Below, one piece after another: positions 24,776 through 33,299 of a stretch of DNA of 64,000 bases (position 1 is its first letter; each line of letters opens with the position of its first letter). Source of the stretch: an uncultured bacterium (GTDB lineage: Bacteria; Bacillota; Clostridia; Christensenellales; HGM11417); the NCBI GenBank assembly GCA_905215695.1, contig CAJMQN010000003.1, positions 172,715-236,714 of the forward strand, in the 5' to 3' direction. Both the position numbers and the translations under genes were made by a program. The notes under the pieces are model-generated. The model had not been told where the DNA came from, did not search any database, and was given only the letters and a program-made list of their open reading frames with translations.

Positions 24776-25678
24776 ATGGAACAAAAACGAACGGATACGC
24801 TGACCCGTGCCCTGCTCTTTGACGGCGCGGTATCGGTGACGGCGATCAACGCGAAGAGAATGGTAAACCGTGCAATCGCGCTGCACGGTCTGTCCCCGGT
24901 ATGCGCGGCGGCGCTCGGGCGGACAATGACGGTGACGGCGGTGCTCGCCTCCGAACTGAAGGGCGAGAAGGACAAACTGACCGTTTCGATCAAGGGCGGC
25001 GGACCCATCGGAAGCGTGACGGTCTCCTGCGACAAAGCGCTCAACGTGCGCGGCTGTGTCTCCGAGCCAGCCCTCGATCTTCCCTTGAACGCGCAGGGCA
25101 AATTGGACGTAGGCGGCGCGGTGGGGCGGGACGGCGACGTGATGGTGGTCAAGGATTTGGGACTGAAAGAACCGTACGTCGGCAGATGCCGCCTCGTCTC
25201 CGGGGAAATCGGCGAAGATTTCGCGCAGTACTTTACCGAATCCGAGCAGCAGCCCTCCGCGGTGGCGCTCGGCGTTCTCGCGGACAAGCCCCGGCGCAAG
25301 GACCGCACCTGCGCGTGCGTGTCCGCGGGCGGTTTCGTGATTCGGATTCTGCCCTTCTGCCCGGAAGAAGTCATTGACAAACTCGAAAAAAAGCTCTTCG
25401 AATTTTCGCAGGTGAGCGCAATGTTTCGGGACAAGACGGCGGAGGAATTTCTGCGCGCGTACTTCTCGGACTGCGGACTGGAAATTTTGGAGACGCTGAC
25501 CCCGCGCTACCACTGCAAATGCACGAAACGCAGTGTGGAGAAACTCCTGCACACGCTGAAGTACGAGGAGCTGAAGGACATCGTGCGCGAGGACGGCAAA
25601 GTAGAGATTCACTGCCACTTCTGCAACCGTCGCTACCAATTTTTCGATGCGGACATCGACAGGATATTCAAAAAGTAA
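24776..25678 (+). CDS. hslO: Redox-activated chaperone Hsp33
   Basis: A 300-residue protein of family length. The N-terminal domain (LTRALLFDGAVSVTAIN and GPIGSVTVSCDKALNVRG) is followed by the C-terminal zinc switch CKC (Cys247, Cys249) and CHFC (Cys280, Cys283). Under oxidative unfolding the zinc is released and the holdase becomes active. The ribosome site is GAGAGG ahead of the ATG. Confidence 0.96.
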   Translation: MEQKRTDTLTRALLFDGAVSVTAINAKRMVNRAIALHGLSPVCAAALGRTMTVTAVLASELKGEKDKLTVSIKGGGPIGSVTVSCDKALNVRGCVSEPALDLPLNAQGKLDVGGAVGRDGDVMVVKDLGLKEPYVGRCRLVSGEIGEDFAQYFTESEQQPSAVALGVLADKPRRKDRTCACVSAGGFVIRILPFCPEEVIDKLEKKLFEFSQVSAMFRDKTAEEFLRAYFSDCGLEILETLTPRYHCKCTKRSVEKLLHTLKYEELKDIVREDGKVEIHCHFCNRRYQFFDADIDRIFKK

Positions 25679-25688
25679 GGAGAACCGC

Positions 25689-27293
25689 TTGGAGCCGAAC
25701 GTCGTCTCGTTTGAACGGGATTCGAAATTTTATTTAAACCTATCCAAAAAGAGCCGCGACAGGGGAGATACCCTGAGCGCGATTGACTATGCCAAACGCG
25801 CGGCGGACGCGGCGGAGGAACCCGAGACCGCGCTTTTGGAGCTTGCCCGGCTCTATATGGACGCGAACCATTACGACAAAGTGCTCGACGTCGTGAACAC
25901 GGTTTTGGCGAAGAACCGCCGCTGTGTGGCGGCATACCGTCTCGCGTTCCGTTTCTTTCTCGCGCTTGACGACGTGTATTCACTGTTGTCCTATATCAAA
26001 CTCGGCTTGGACTACAACAAGTCCGACCCGGAATTTTTCCGCGCGCTCGACGAAGTGCGCCGTGAGTTCGACTTTGAGAAAATGCTTTCGGACGCGCAGG
26101 CGCAGGACTATCGGGTCATCTATCCCGAACAGCGCGACCCCGAAGAACTGCTCGAAAGTTTCGACAAGAGCGGATTTTTCTTCACGGAATCCCGCAATCA
26201 GCTCGCGCAGAACGCTATGGAAACGGGTGACTATAAGTCCGCCGGAAAATATCTCACCGAGGTGCTCGAGGAAGAGCCGCGGAACATCTCCGCACTCTGC
26301 ACGCTCGTCTATCTCTGCAACGTGACCAACCGTTTTGCGGAGGCTGACCGGCACGTGCAGGAGCTCCTCTCCATCGACAACATCACGGACGTGAACGACG
26401 TCTATAAGATTGTGTCGGTGTTCTGCGACATGAACAATCACGAACTTGTTTTAGAGTATCTCGAGCGCATAGAGGAGATGATAACGCCTGACGACCGACT
26501 CCTGCAAATGAAGGCGCTCGCGTTCTACAACCTGAAACGCTTTTCGGAGAGCGAAGAAGTGTTCCGTCTCCTGCACGTGGTGGACGATACCTTCTATATC
26601 TACTCTTGGTACTTGAAGTGGGTGGATCAGGTCAAGAGCGGCGAACGCGAATTCGAGCCGCTCGCCTATACGGACCAAGTTCCCGAACCCGAGTATCAGT
26701 ACCGCACCCGTCGTCTCGAGGTGCTCCTTTCCCTCTCCCGCGAGGACTTTTTGAGCTGCTTGAACGTCCCCGAAAACGTCGAACTCCTGAAGTGGTCGCT
26801 GACGATGAACGAGGACGACGTGATTTCGGAAGTGGTGCGCTGTCTGTTCCGTTCGCCGCTCGAGAGTTTTTTGGACGAAATGCTCGTTTACAGCGACATT
26901 TCGTACATGGTAAAAAAGGAAATCGTCGCGCTCAAACTTTTGCGCGGGGACGCGGAAATCGCCTATACGATTTCGGATTTGGTCAAAATCCGAAAATCCA
27001 AGTATCCGCGCCGCTACGCGGAACTGCCCCAACCCTTTCAGTACGCGTTCTGCATGGCGCAGGCGGTGCTGTACTTTACGGAATCCAACTATTTTGCAAA
27101 GCTCTGCGCGCGCGTGGGGCGCATGTACGACCGTTGGAAGAGGGAAGAGGATCCCGACCTCGTGGACGACAGCGCGCTGACCGCCGCCCTTCTCTACCTG
27201 ACGATGAAGGAGCAGTACCCGACCGAAGTGCTCGCGCGGATCTTCAACCTGTCCGACAGCACCCTGCACAGATATATCGAGGCGTACCGCTGA
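25689..27293 (+). CDS. Large TPR-repeat protein with C-terminal helix-turn-helix-like segment
   Basis: I place the start at TTG 25689 behind AAGGAGA, just after hslO; an upstream ATG lies inside hslO. The 534 residues form repeated helix pairs (SAIDYAKRAADAAEEPETALLELARLY, KSAGKYLTEVLEEEPRNISALCTLVYL). The last 60 residues (EVLARIFNLSDSTLHRYIEAYR) read like a helix-turn-helix. It may be an adaptor or regulator. The long acidic TPR array has no enzyme domain. The gene is followed by a strong terminator. Confidence 0.75.
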   Translation: MEPNVVSFERDSKFYLNLSKKSRDRGDTLSAIDYAKRAADAAEEPETALLELARLYMDANHYDKVLDVVNTVLAKNRRCVAAYRLAFRFFLALDDVYSLLSYIKLGLDYNKSDPEFFRALDEVRREFDFEKMLSDAQAQDYRVIYPEQRDPEELLESFDKSGFFFTESRNQLAQNAMETGDYKSAGKYLTEVLEEEPRNISALCTLVYLCNVTNRFAEADRHVQELLSIDNITDVNDVYKIVSVFCDMNNHELVLEYLERIEEMITPDDRLLQMKALAFYNLKRFSESEEVFRLLHVVDDTFYIYSWYLKWVDQVKSGEREFEPLAYTDQVPEPEYQYRTRRLEVLLSLSREDFLSCLNVPENVELLKWSLTMNEDDVISEVVRCLFRSPLESFLDEMLVYSDISYMVKKEIVALKLLRGDAEIAYTISDLVKIRKSKYPRRYAELPQPFQYAFCMAQAVLYFTESNYFAKLCARVGRMYDRWKREEDPDLVDDSALTAALLYLTMKEQYPTEVLARIFNLSDSTLHRYIEAYR

Positions 27294-27303
27294 AAAACTG
27301 ATA

Positions 27304-27339
27304 CGCCGGCAAAGGAAATCCTTTGCCGGCGCATTTTTT
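27304..27339 (+). terminator. Terminator of the hslO-TPR operon
   Basis: CGCCGGCAAAGG / CCTTTGCCGGCG arms, 4-nt loop, then a run of T. Confidence 0.95.
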
Positions 27340-27398
27340 TTCTCATTCCCGAATAAATTATGATAGAATGCAAAAAATGTATCTTGTGGAGGAAAGCA

Positions 27399-28442
27399 TT
27401 GTCAAGACGTCATTCATGGAAGGCGATACAAAATGCAATGCTGCTTGTAGGAACTGTTCTCGGCGGCGGTTTCGTCTCGGGGAAGGAACTTGTAAAATTT
27501 TATGGCGGAAGCGGAAAAGCGTTCCTGTTGTGTTCAATTTTGACCGGCATCGGATACGCGCTCATCGTCTTACTCGTCATGAAATGTTCCAAACGGGAAA
27601 ATCGGTATGAACTGTCATTTCTCTCGAAAACGGCTTTTTCAAAGTGTTATCGACTCTTCGACGTATTCTTACTGATCTGTTATTTCATCATCATGTCCGC
27701 AATGCTGGCAGCGACGGATAGCATGTTTGACACCCGGTTTCCGACGATCGTCTGTATTGTCCTTTGCTTTGTCTTTGTACAGGCGGGACTGAACGGTTTA
27801 AAAGGCATCAACTGCATATTGGTACCCTTCATATTGGCGTTTTTGCTCTTTGTTTCCCTGACGTCGATTTGTACCCCGGAAAACACCGGTCCGGTTTGGG
27901 CACTTTCGGATAAAGGACTCTTCGCAAGTTTAGCGGATACGCTTTTGTATGTTTCAATGAATATGCTGACGACATGCGGAGTACTTTCCGAAGGGGCGAA
28001 AGATTTGAGCGGAAAAGATATCAACGTCTGTGCCGTATTATTCGGAATCATCATGTTTCTCTTGGTGTATTTGGTCGGGAGCGCGGTCATAAGCGCCGGC
28101 TCCGCCGTCACAGCATCCGATCTACCCATACTCGACTTGAGCAGGCGGTTCGGCAGTATTTTTCAGTTGGTGTTCAAAATCGTACTGTTATTCGGAATCT
28201 TCACTACTTTGATTTCCTCCGCATATCCGATGTCGTCATATTTTAAGAGAGAGCCCAAGTGGCTGTATAATCTTATCATGTTGGCGGCGTCATACGGGTT
28301 CAGCCGGTTGGGCTTCTCGGTCATCGTGGAAGTGGTATATCCCATCATGGGATTGATGGGTGCCGTTTTCTTTCTTTCCTTTGCAATAAACGGCATTCCC
28401 ATCATAAACCGAAAGAACTCCGAGAATTGGGCGAAAATGTAA
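27399..28442 (+). CDS. YkvI-like polytopic membrane transporter
   Basis: The TTG at 27399 lies 6 nt after GGAGG; the earlier ATG 27360 has no ribosome site and sits on the promoter -10. The 347-residue protein has about ten hydrophobic helices and begins LSRRHSWKAIQNAMLLVGTVLGGGFVSGKELVKFYG. That GxxxGGGFxSGxE pattern is the unwound first helix of APC/LeuT-fold transporters, as in YkvI-family proteins. The substrate is unknown. It is monocistronic, with its stop embedded in a terminator. Confidence 0.8.
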   Translation: MSRRHSWKAIQNAMLLVGTVLGGGFVSGKELVKFYGGSGKAFLLCSILTGIGYALIVLLVMKCSKRENRYELSFLSKTAFSKCYRLFDVFLLICYFIIMSAMLAATDSMFDTRFPTIVCIVLCFVFVQAGLNGLKGINCILVPFILAFLLFVSLTSICTPENTGPVWALSDKGLFASLADTLLYVSMNMLTTCGVLSEGAKDLSGKDINVCAVLFGIIMFLLVYLVGSAVISAGSAVTASDLPILDLSRRFGSIFQLVFKIVLLFGIFTTLISSAYPMSSYFKREPKWLYNLIMLAASYGFSRLGFSVIVEVVYPIMGLMGAVFFLSFAINGIPIINRKNSENWAKM

Positions 28443-28460
28443 ATTTTCGCCCTTTTTTAT
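28429..28460 (+). terminator. Terminator overlapping the transporter stop codon
   Basis: GGGCGAAAAT / ATTTTCGCCC with 5-nt loop and a T-run. The TAA stop (28440-28442) lies in the loop. Confidence 0.9.
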
Positions 28461-28483
28461 ATCTAAAAAATTTCAAAAACTGT

Positions 28484-28512
28484 TGACAATGCTCGCGTAA
28501 AGTGGTAAAATA
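28484..28512 (+). promoter_or_regulatory. Promoter of SipW operon 2
   Basis: TTGACA (28484-28489), 17-bp spacer, TAAAAT (28507-28512). The inferred transcription start (about 28519) lies just before the paired element. Confidence 0.85.
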
Positions 28513-28525
28513 TGAACAAATATAC

Positions 28526-28637
28526 GGAAAATTACACTTTTTTAAAACAAAGCGGAATAAAAAAAATCGCCCTGCTTTTTCACAAAACAGAACGATTTAT
28601 TCAACTTTTGTTTGATACGGAAAAGTGTACAATATCG
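28526..28637 (+). promoter_or_regulatory. Paired inverted element, locus 2
   Basis: Left copy CGGAAAATTACACTTTTTTA (28526-28545), right copy CGGAAAAGTGTACAATATCG (28618-28637), start to start 92 nt. As RNA the two can form about 15 of 20 pairs, including nine in a row (UACACUUUU / AAAAGUGUA). Between them lies a hairpin with AAATCG...CGATTT arms. The right copy starts 37 nt before the ATG, the same distance as in locus 3. Confidence 0.6.
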
Positions 28638-28654
28638 AATTGAGGGGGAAAAGT

Positions 28655-29296
28655 ATGAATACGGTACTGATGATTTTGGTGGCGGCGATGGCTTTGGCGG
28701 CATTGGTGTTGCTTGCGCTTGCGGTGTCGGAATTTGTTGCGGGACTGCGCGAAAAGCGTTCGTCCGCCGCGTCAGTATCCGCGCCCGAAACCGCGCCTGC
28801 GCCCGAAATCAAGCCCGAACCCACGCCCGTCCCCGAGCCCGAGCCCGTCCCCGAACCGATAGCGGAAGCGGCGGCGGCGATTCCGCCCGAATCGGAACCC
28901 GTCGTATTCGGCGTTCCTGTGCGCCGCACGCTTGACGAGGAATATGCAGCGCTTACGAAACAGGCAAAAAATTGGTTTGACCGCATTGTTTCCGAGTCGG
29001 AAAGTTTGGAGAAGGCGCGCGTTCGCCGTTCGACATATTACATAACGGTCATGCAGGGACAGGACACCATCGGACGCCTTCGCGTCGTGCGCGGCGAAGT
29101 AAACTTTGACTGTACCGTCGTAAACCCCGCGCTCAAGAGTTACGGAAAGGAGACGGGTTCAAAGATACGGAATAAACCTCTCCGCTTCCGCATTTCGGAC
29201 GAAAAGGAGCTTGATGCGGCGCTGTTTACCCTGCGTCTCGCCAATGAGACCTCGCTCGAGGCGCGTACAAAGCGCCGGGGAGGGAGCGAGGCATGA
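28655..29296 (+). CDS. Membrane-anchored protein with Pro/Glu linker and SipW-C-terminal-like domain
   Basis: The 213-residue start MNTVLMILVAAMAL follows GAGGGGG. One N-terminal membrane helix (about 3-30) is followed by a Pro/Glu-rich linker (PEPTPVPEPEPVPEP) and a folded domain (about 95-205: LTKQAKNWFDRIVSESESLEKARVRRSTYY...GRLRVVRGEVNF). The order of features in this domain (basic Arg-Ser-Tyr segment, glycine turn, RLxVxRGxVxxxxxxxNP, late ISDEKELDAA) resembles the extra domain of the signal peptidase at 4867. Its function is unknown. It overlaps the next gene by ATGA. Confidence 0.65.
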   Translation: MNTVLMILVAAMALAALVLLALAVSEFVAGLREKRSSAASVSAPETAPAPEIKPEPTPVPEPEPVPEPIAEAAAAIPPESEPVVFGVPVRRTLDEEYAALTKQAKNWFDRIVSESESLEKARVRRSTYYITVMQGQDTIGRLRVVRGEVNFDCTVVNPALKSYGKETGSKIRNKPLRFRISDEKELDAALFTLRLANETSLEARTKRRGGSEA

Positions 29297-29916
29297 AGAA
29301 AAAGAGTTTTTTGCGGGCAATTTGCCTGTCTTTTACCGCGCTAGTGCTTTCGGGCGTCGCCCTTGCGGCGACCACGTGGTCACTATTTTCGGATAAAAAA
29401 GAGGTAAACAACCACATTGAGGCGGGCGACCTCTCGGTGGGGCTGACACTCTGTTCCGTTTCGGGCACGCAAACGAACGCCGCGGGCATACCCGAGTATT
29501 TCGAACGGAATACGGCGGTTGATTTGGGGACAAATTCTGACCCGGTATTTGCCTTCGCCAATGCGGTTCCGGGCGTCGCGCAGAACGCGGTTCTCGAAAT
29601 AGAAAATCTCGGCGTCTCGGCGTTTGACTGCGAGGTGCGCATCGTCGCACTCGTTGCCGAGAGCGAGGCGGCGACCGCGCTTGCCGAGCAGATTCGCATT
29701 ACAGTGTCGGCGGAGGGTTTTACCCCCGTCGTCTTTTGGCTGTCCGAATGGGAGAAACCCGAGAGCATTGCCTCCCTCGGTCGGCTGCTCGCGGGCGGCT
29801 CGCCGCTGCGGTTCTCGGTGAAAGCGGAATTTGCGGAAGGGGAGAACAACAACGCGGCGAAGTCAGGCGAATTGACCTTTGACCTACAGGTGCGCGCGGT
29901 ACAGCCGACGGAGTGA
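29293..29916 (+). CDS. Exported TasA-like protein with SipW-type signal peptide
   Basis: A 207-residue product with a signal MKKKSFLRAICLSFTALVLSGVALA followed by TTWSLFSDKKEVNNHIEAGDLSVGL. The W-x-x-F-x-D ... N-x-x-x-A-G-x-L pattern is the hallmark of SipW-dependent precursors (TasA, camelysin). The body is a compact beta-sandwich with two cysteines. It lies directly before its likely peptidase gene (29918) and is probably one subunit of a surface fibre. Confidence 0.8.
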   Translation: MKKKSFLRAICLSFTALVLSGVALAATTWSLFSDKKEVNNHIEAGDLSVGLTLCSVSGTQTNAAGIPEYFERNTAVDLGTNSDPVFAFANAVPGVAQNAVLEIENLGVSAFDCEVRIVALVAESEAATALAEQIRITVSAEGFTPVVFWLSEWEKPESIASLGRLLAGGSPLRFSVKAEFAEGENNNAAKSGELTFDLQVRAVQPTE

Positions 29917-29917
29917 A

Positions 29918-30598
29918 ATGAAAAAAATTTTGTCGGTGGCGGGCAGAATATTGACTTGGCTGTTGGTCGTATTCGCTGTTTTTATGATGCTGTTCACAAT
30001 CATATCGGTGACGACGGTGGACAAACAGGAACGCTCGCTGTTCGGGTATCGGATATTTGTCGTACTCTCCGATTCCATGAAGGACACCTTTGCGGCGGGC
30101 GATCTTGTCGTGAGCAGGGAGACGAACCCCGAGGATTTGAAACCTGGCGACATCATCTCCTTTCTGTCCGCGGACGAAAACTCCGCAGGGGAGATTGTGA
30201 CCCACAGGATACGCGAAGTTACCGTGGACGAGGACGGCGCGCCCGCCTTCCGTACCTACGGCACGACGACGGGCGAGAATGACGAAGCGCTCGTGCCCTT
30301 CAACTTTGTGCTCGGAAAGTACCGGTTTCGGATACCCGGCGCAGGAAAATTCTTTGAGTTTATCAAGACCCCGGCGGGATACGTCGCCGTGATATTGGTA
30401 CCCTTTTTATTGATAATCGCGTTGCAGTGCGCAAATTTTGTGAAACTGTTCCGCCGATACCGCGCCGAACGCCGCGCGGAGACGGATGCGGAACGCGAAG
30501 AACACAAAAAGGCGCTCGAGGAACTCGAGCGACTCCGCGCGGAGCTGAAAAAGAGAGAAGATGACTGCGATCCGGATTCGGATACCGGGAATCGATAG
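29918..30598 (+). CDS. SipW-type signal peptidase I
   Basis: The 226-residue start MKKILSVAGRILTWLLVV lies one base after the preceding stop. Catalytic blocks are SDSMKDTF (Ser53) and VTHRIRE (His96, replacing Lys). Membrane helices are at about 10-32 and 165-185. A charged coiled coil (about 185-226, AEREEHKKALEELERLRAELKKRE) ends the protein. It should cleave the SipW-type precursors at 29293, 30623 and 33300. It is shorter than the first SipW, lacking the extra domain, which here is supplied as a separate protein at 28655. Confidence 0.9.
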   Translation: MKKILSVAGRILTWLLVVFAVFMMLFTIISVTTVDKQERSLFGYRIFVVLSDSMKDTFAAGDLVVSRETNPEDLKPGDIISFLSADENSAGEIVTHRIREVTVDEDGAPAFRTYGTTTGENDEALVPFNFVLGKYRFRIPGAGKFFEFIKTPAGYVAVILVPFLLIIALQCANFVKLFRRYRAERRAETDAEREEHKKALEELERLRAELKKREDDCDPDSDTGNR

Positions 30599-30622
30599 AG
30601 AAAATTCAGGAGGATAAGTATT

Positions 30623-33298
30623 TTGAGGAAAAAGAGCGGAAAGAAATTGTTGATTTCCTGCGCGCTGTCCATTGTTCTTTGCGTGTTTATGCTTGCAGGC
30701 ACGACTTGGGCATGGTTTACGGACAGCGTGACCAACGCGGGAAACAAGATTCAGGCGGGGACTTTGGATGTGTCTCTGCTTGCGGCAAAATCTGACGGAG
30801 CGGGCGGCTACGGCGCACTTTCGGATGTGAGCGAGAGCACGGAACCGATTTTCAAGGGCGAAAATTGGGAACCCGGCTATTCGACGGGGGTAAAACTCGC
30901 GGTAAAGAACAACGGAACGCTTGCGCTTAAGTACAAGCTGATTTTTGCAAATCTGACTGCGACCAAGGGTATCGAGCAGGTGCTTGACGTGACGGTTGAC
31001 GGAATCGCCGTGGGGACTCTGGCGGAGTTCTTTGGCGGTGCGGCGTTTGATGAGGGAGTCCTTGCGGCAGGCGCAACGAGCGCGGAAAAGACTGTAGTCG
31101 TGACGATGCGAACTTCTGCCGGCAATGTATATCAGGGCGCGGCGGCAACCTTTGACGTTCGCCTCGTGGCGGCGCAGACTGCGGCGGACGCAGTCTATCC
31201 GCCGATTGACCCGATTGATACGACATTGACCGATACGGTCGCGCCGGATACGGAGACTGTCCTTGAGAGTGTCGGCACCCCTGTAAAGGCGACTATTCCC
31301 GCGAACGCGCTCCCTGAGGGAACTCAGGTGACGCTGTCCGTCGTCACGGAATCTGCGACTGCCGATTCAGTGGTCTATGACATCTCCTTGACAGACGCCG
31401 CGGGCACTGCACTGTCTCCCACCGAAAAAATTCGCATTGAGCTGAATATCGGAAAAGGTTTGAGCGGATTTTCTGTCAAGCACAACGGAATCCCGATGGC
31501 GGAAGAGGACTATTCCTACGATAACGCGACCGGGATCCTGACCATCGAAACATCCTCCTTCAGTCCCTTTGAAGTTTCCTTTGTGCGCGACGCGGCGGCG
31601 ACGGTAAACGGAGAGTCGTTTGCGGCGTTGGCGGACGCGTTTGCGGCGGCAAAGCAAAATGAAGTGATATATCTTTGGCAGGACGCCGCTTTGACTGCGG
31701 ACGTAGAGACTGGCGCGCAGATTCTGATTCCCTCGACCGCGGCGGTGACATTTGACCTTGCGGGACACAAGCTCACGAGTACATATATAGGCATTTCGGT
31801 TGCAAACTACGGAACACTGACGATAAAGGATTCCATCGGAAACGGAATTCTCCACAATACCAGCGCGGAAGTGGGGGACAACTACAGCCATGATGCAGTG
31901 CGCAACTTTGGGACTCTGACCATAAACGGAGGAACTTTCGGCGACAGCGACATGGATAAAACCAACGCGAATACCGAACACCGCGGTGCGGCGGTGCGCA
32001 ATATGCCCGGCGCGGTCTGTGAAATCAACGGCGGTTTCTTTACCTGCGGCGACAATTATTATACTTGGGGGGAGAGTACCGGCTTTTCCTACGCAATCCG
32101 CAGTTCAGGCGAACTGACGATCAACGACGCGACGCTCTACGGCGCGATGAACGGCGGCGTATCCGCGGACGCGGGTAATATCGTCATCAACGGCGGCGAC
32201 TTCTCCGTGACAGGGACAACTTCGTTCTATGTGCTTGTTACAAATAAGCGCGGCGGCGGAAACATCACGATAAACGGCGGCACGTTCACCAAGACGGGCG
32301 GAAACGGCGGATTGCTCGGCGGTTTCAGCGGAATGCCGTCGTGGGACGCATCGGAAGAACTTGCGGCGAACGGCTTTACGATTACGGGCGGAACGTTTGT
32401 GAAAGACGGAATTGCTACCATCTATGACCCGGCTTACGAACAGCCCGTCGTTCTGCCTCAGGGCGTGACGGCGGAGACCTTTGGCACGAATGTCGCGTAT
32501 GCGGACGAAATCTATTATCCGACCCTTCAGGCGGCGGTAAAGAGCGGCGCTTCGGTGATTTACTGCAAGCCCGGCGAAACTTTGACCGAGGCTTTCACCC
32601 ACATTGACGTGAGTAAAAATCTGACCGTGTACGGAAACTGCGCGACACTGACGAAGGGCGAACGGGATTTTGCGATTGATACCTATGCCAAACTGACCTC
32701 AAATATTACCCTCAACGTGTACAGTCTCAACGGTGCGGCGGCATGGGGACAGAGAACTACCGCTTTCACGGCAAATTTAAATTTTTACAACTGTCGGAAT
32801 ATGAACCGTGTCTATTTGAGCGGTACGTCGGGTGTGAACAATATCACAGTCAGCGGCTGTTCGTTTGACGGGTCTGCGGAAGTAAAAGCAAACAATTGCA
32901 CGATTTACTCCAACGCGAACGGAAAAATCGACGTTCTAAACACAACCTTTCTAAAAGTGGGAGAGCCGATCAATCTGAATCACAAAGCGGAGTCGGGAAC
33001 ACAGACAATCAACGTTGTGGGATGTACTTTTACGGACTGTTCGACGGTGGATATCGACGCGAATGAATGGGCTGCGCCCATTCGCGTACTTTCTGTAAAT
33101 GCGAATGCCTCGAGTGTCCTGACGGTGAAGGACTGTGTGTTCACCTGTTCGGGCGAGAGGAAGAACAGTGATATTTTGCTCAACGATACAATTACGGGCA
33201 ATCATGTCACGGCGGGAAGTGTGACGGCGGTCATCGAGAATTCGGGGACGGCGACACATACCGTGACGGGAGACAGAGTAACCGTCGAGGTCAAGTGA
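30623..33298 (+). CDS. Large SipW-type surface protein: TasA-like head plus beta-helix
   Basis: TTG start at 30623 after AGGAGG; 891 residues. The signal MRKKSGKKLLISCALSIVLC is followed by GTTWAWFTDSVTNAGNKIQAGTLDV, the SipW substrate motif. A TasA-like domain (to about 190) and a ZU5-like segment (about 205-315, KATIPANALPEGTQVTLSV) precede a right-handed beta-helix region. That region has repeated INGGTF/INGGFF/INGGDF turns (about 420-600) and a second helix stretch to the end. No wall anchor is seen. Such beta-helices often bind or cut polysaccharide, but no catalytic residues are evident. Confidence 0.8.
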   Translation: MRKKSGKKLLISCALSIVLCVFMLAGTTWAWFTDSVTNAGNKIQAGTLDVSLLAAKSDGAGGYGALSDVSESTEPIFKGENWEPGYSTGVKLAVKNNGTLALKYKLIFANLTATKGIEQVLDVTVDGIAVGTLAEFFGGAAFDEGVLAAGATSAEKTVVVTMRTSAGNVYQGAAATFDVRLVAAQTAADAVYPPIDPIDTTLTDTVAPDTETVLESVGTPVKATIPANALPEGTQVTLSVVTESATADSVVYDISLTDAAGTALSPTEKIRIELNIGKGLSGFSVKHNGIPMAEEDYSYDNATGILTIETSSFSPFEVSFVRDAAATVNGESFAALADAFAAAKQNEVIYLWQDAALTADVETGAQILIPSTAAVTFDLAGHKLTSTYIGISVANYGTLTIKDSIGNGILHNTSAEVGDNYSHDAVRNFGTLTINGGTFGDSDMDKTNANTEHRGAAVRNMPGAVCEINGGFFTCGDNYYTWGESTGFSYAIRSSGELTINDATLYGAMNGGVSADAGNIVINGGDFSVTGTTSFYVLVTNKRGGGNITINGGTFTKTGGNGGLLGGFSGMPSWDASEELAANGFTITGGTFVKDGIATIYDPAYEQPVVLPQGVTAETFGTNVAYADEIYYPTLQAAVKSGASVIYCKPGETLTEAFTHIDVSKNLTVYGNCATLTKGERDFAIDTYAKLTSNITLNVYSLNGAAAWGQRTTAFTANLNFYNCRNMNRVYLSGTSGVNNITVSGCSFDGSAEVKANNCTIYSNANGKIDVLNTTFLKVGEPINLNHKAESGTQTINVVGCTFTDCSTVDIDANEWAAPIRVLSVNANASSVLTVKDCVFTCSGERKNSDILLNDTITGNHVTAGSVTAVIENSGTATHTVTGDRVTVEVK

Positions 33299-33299
33299 A

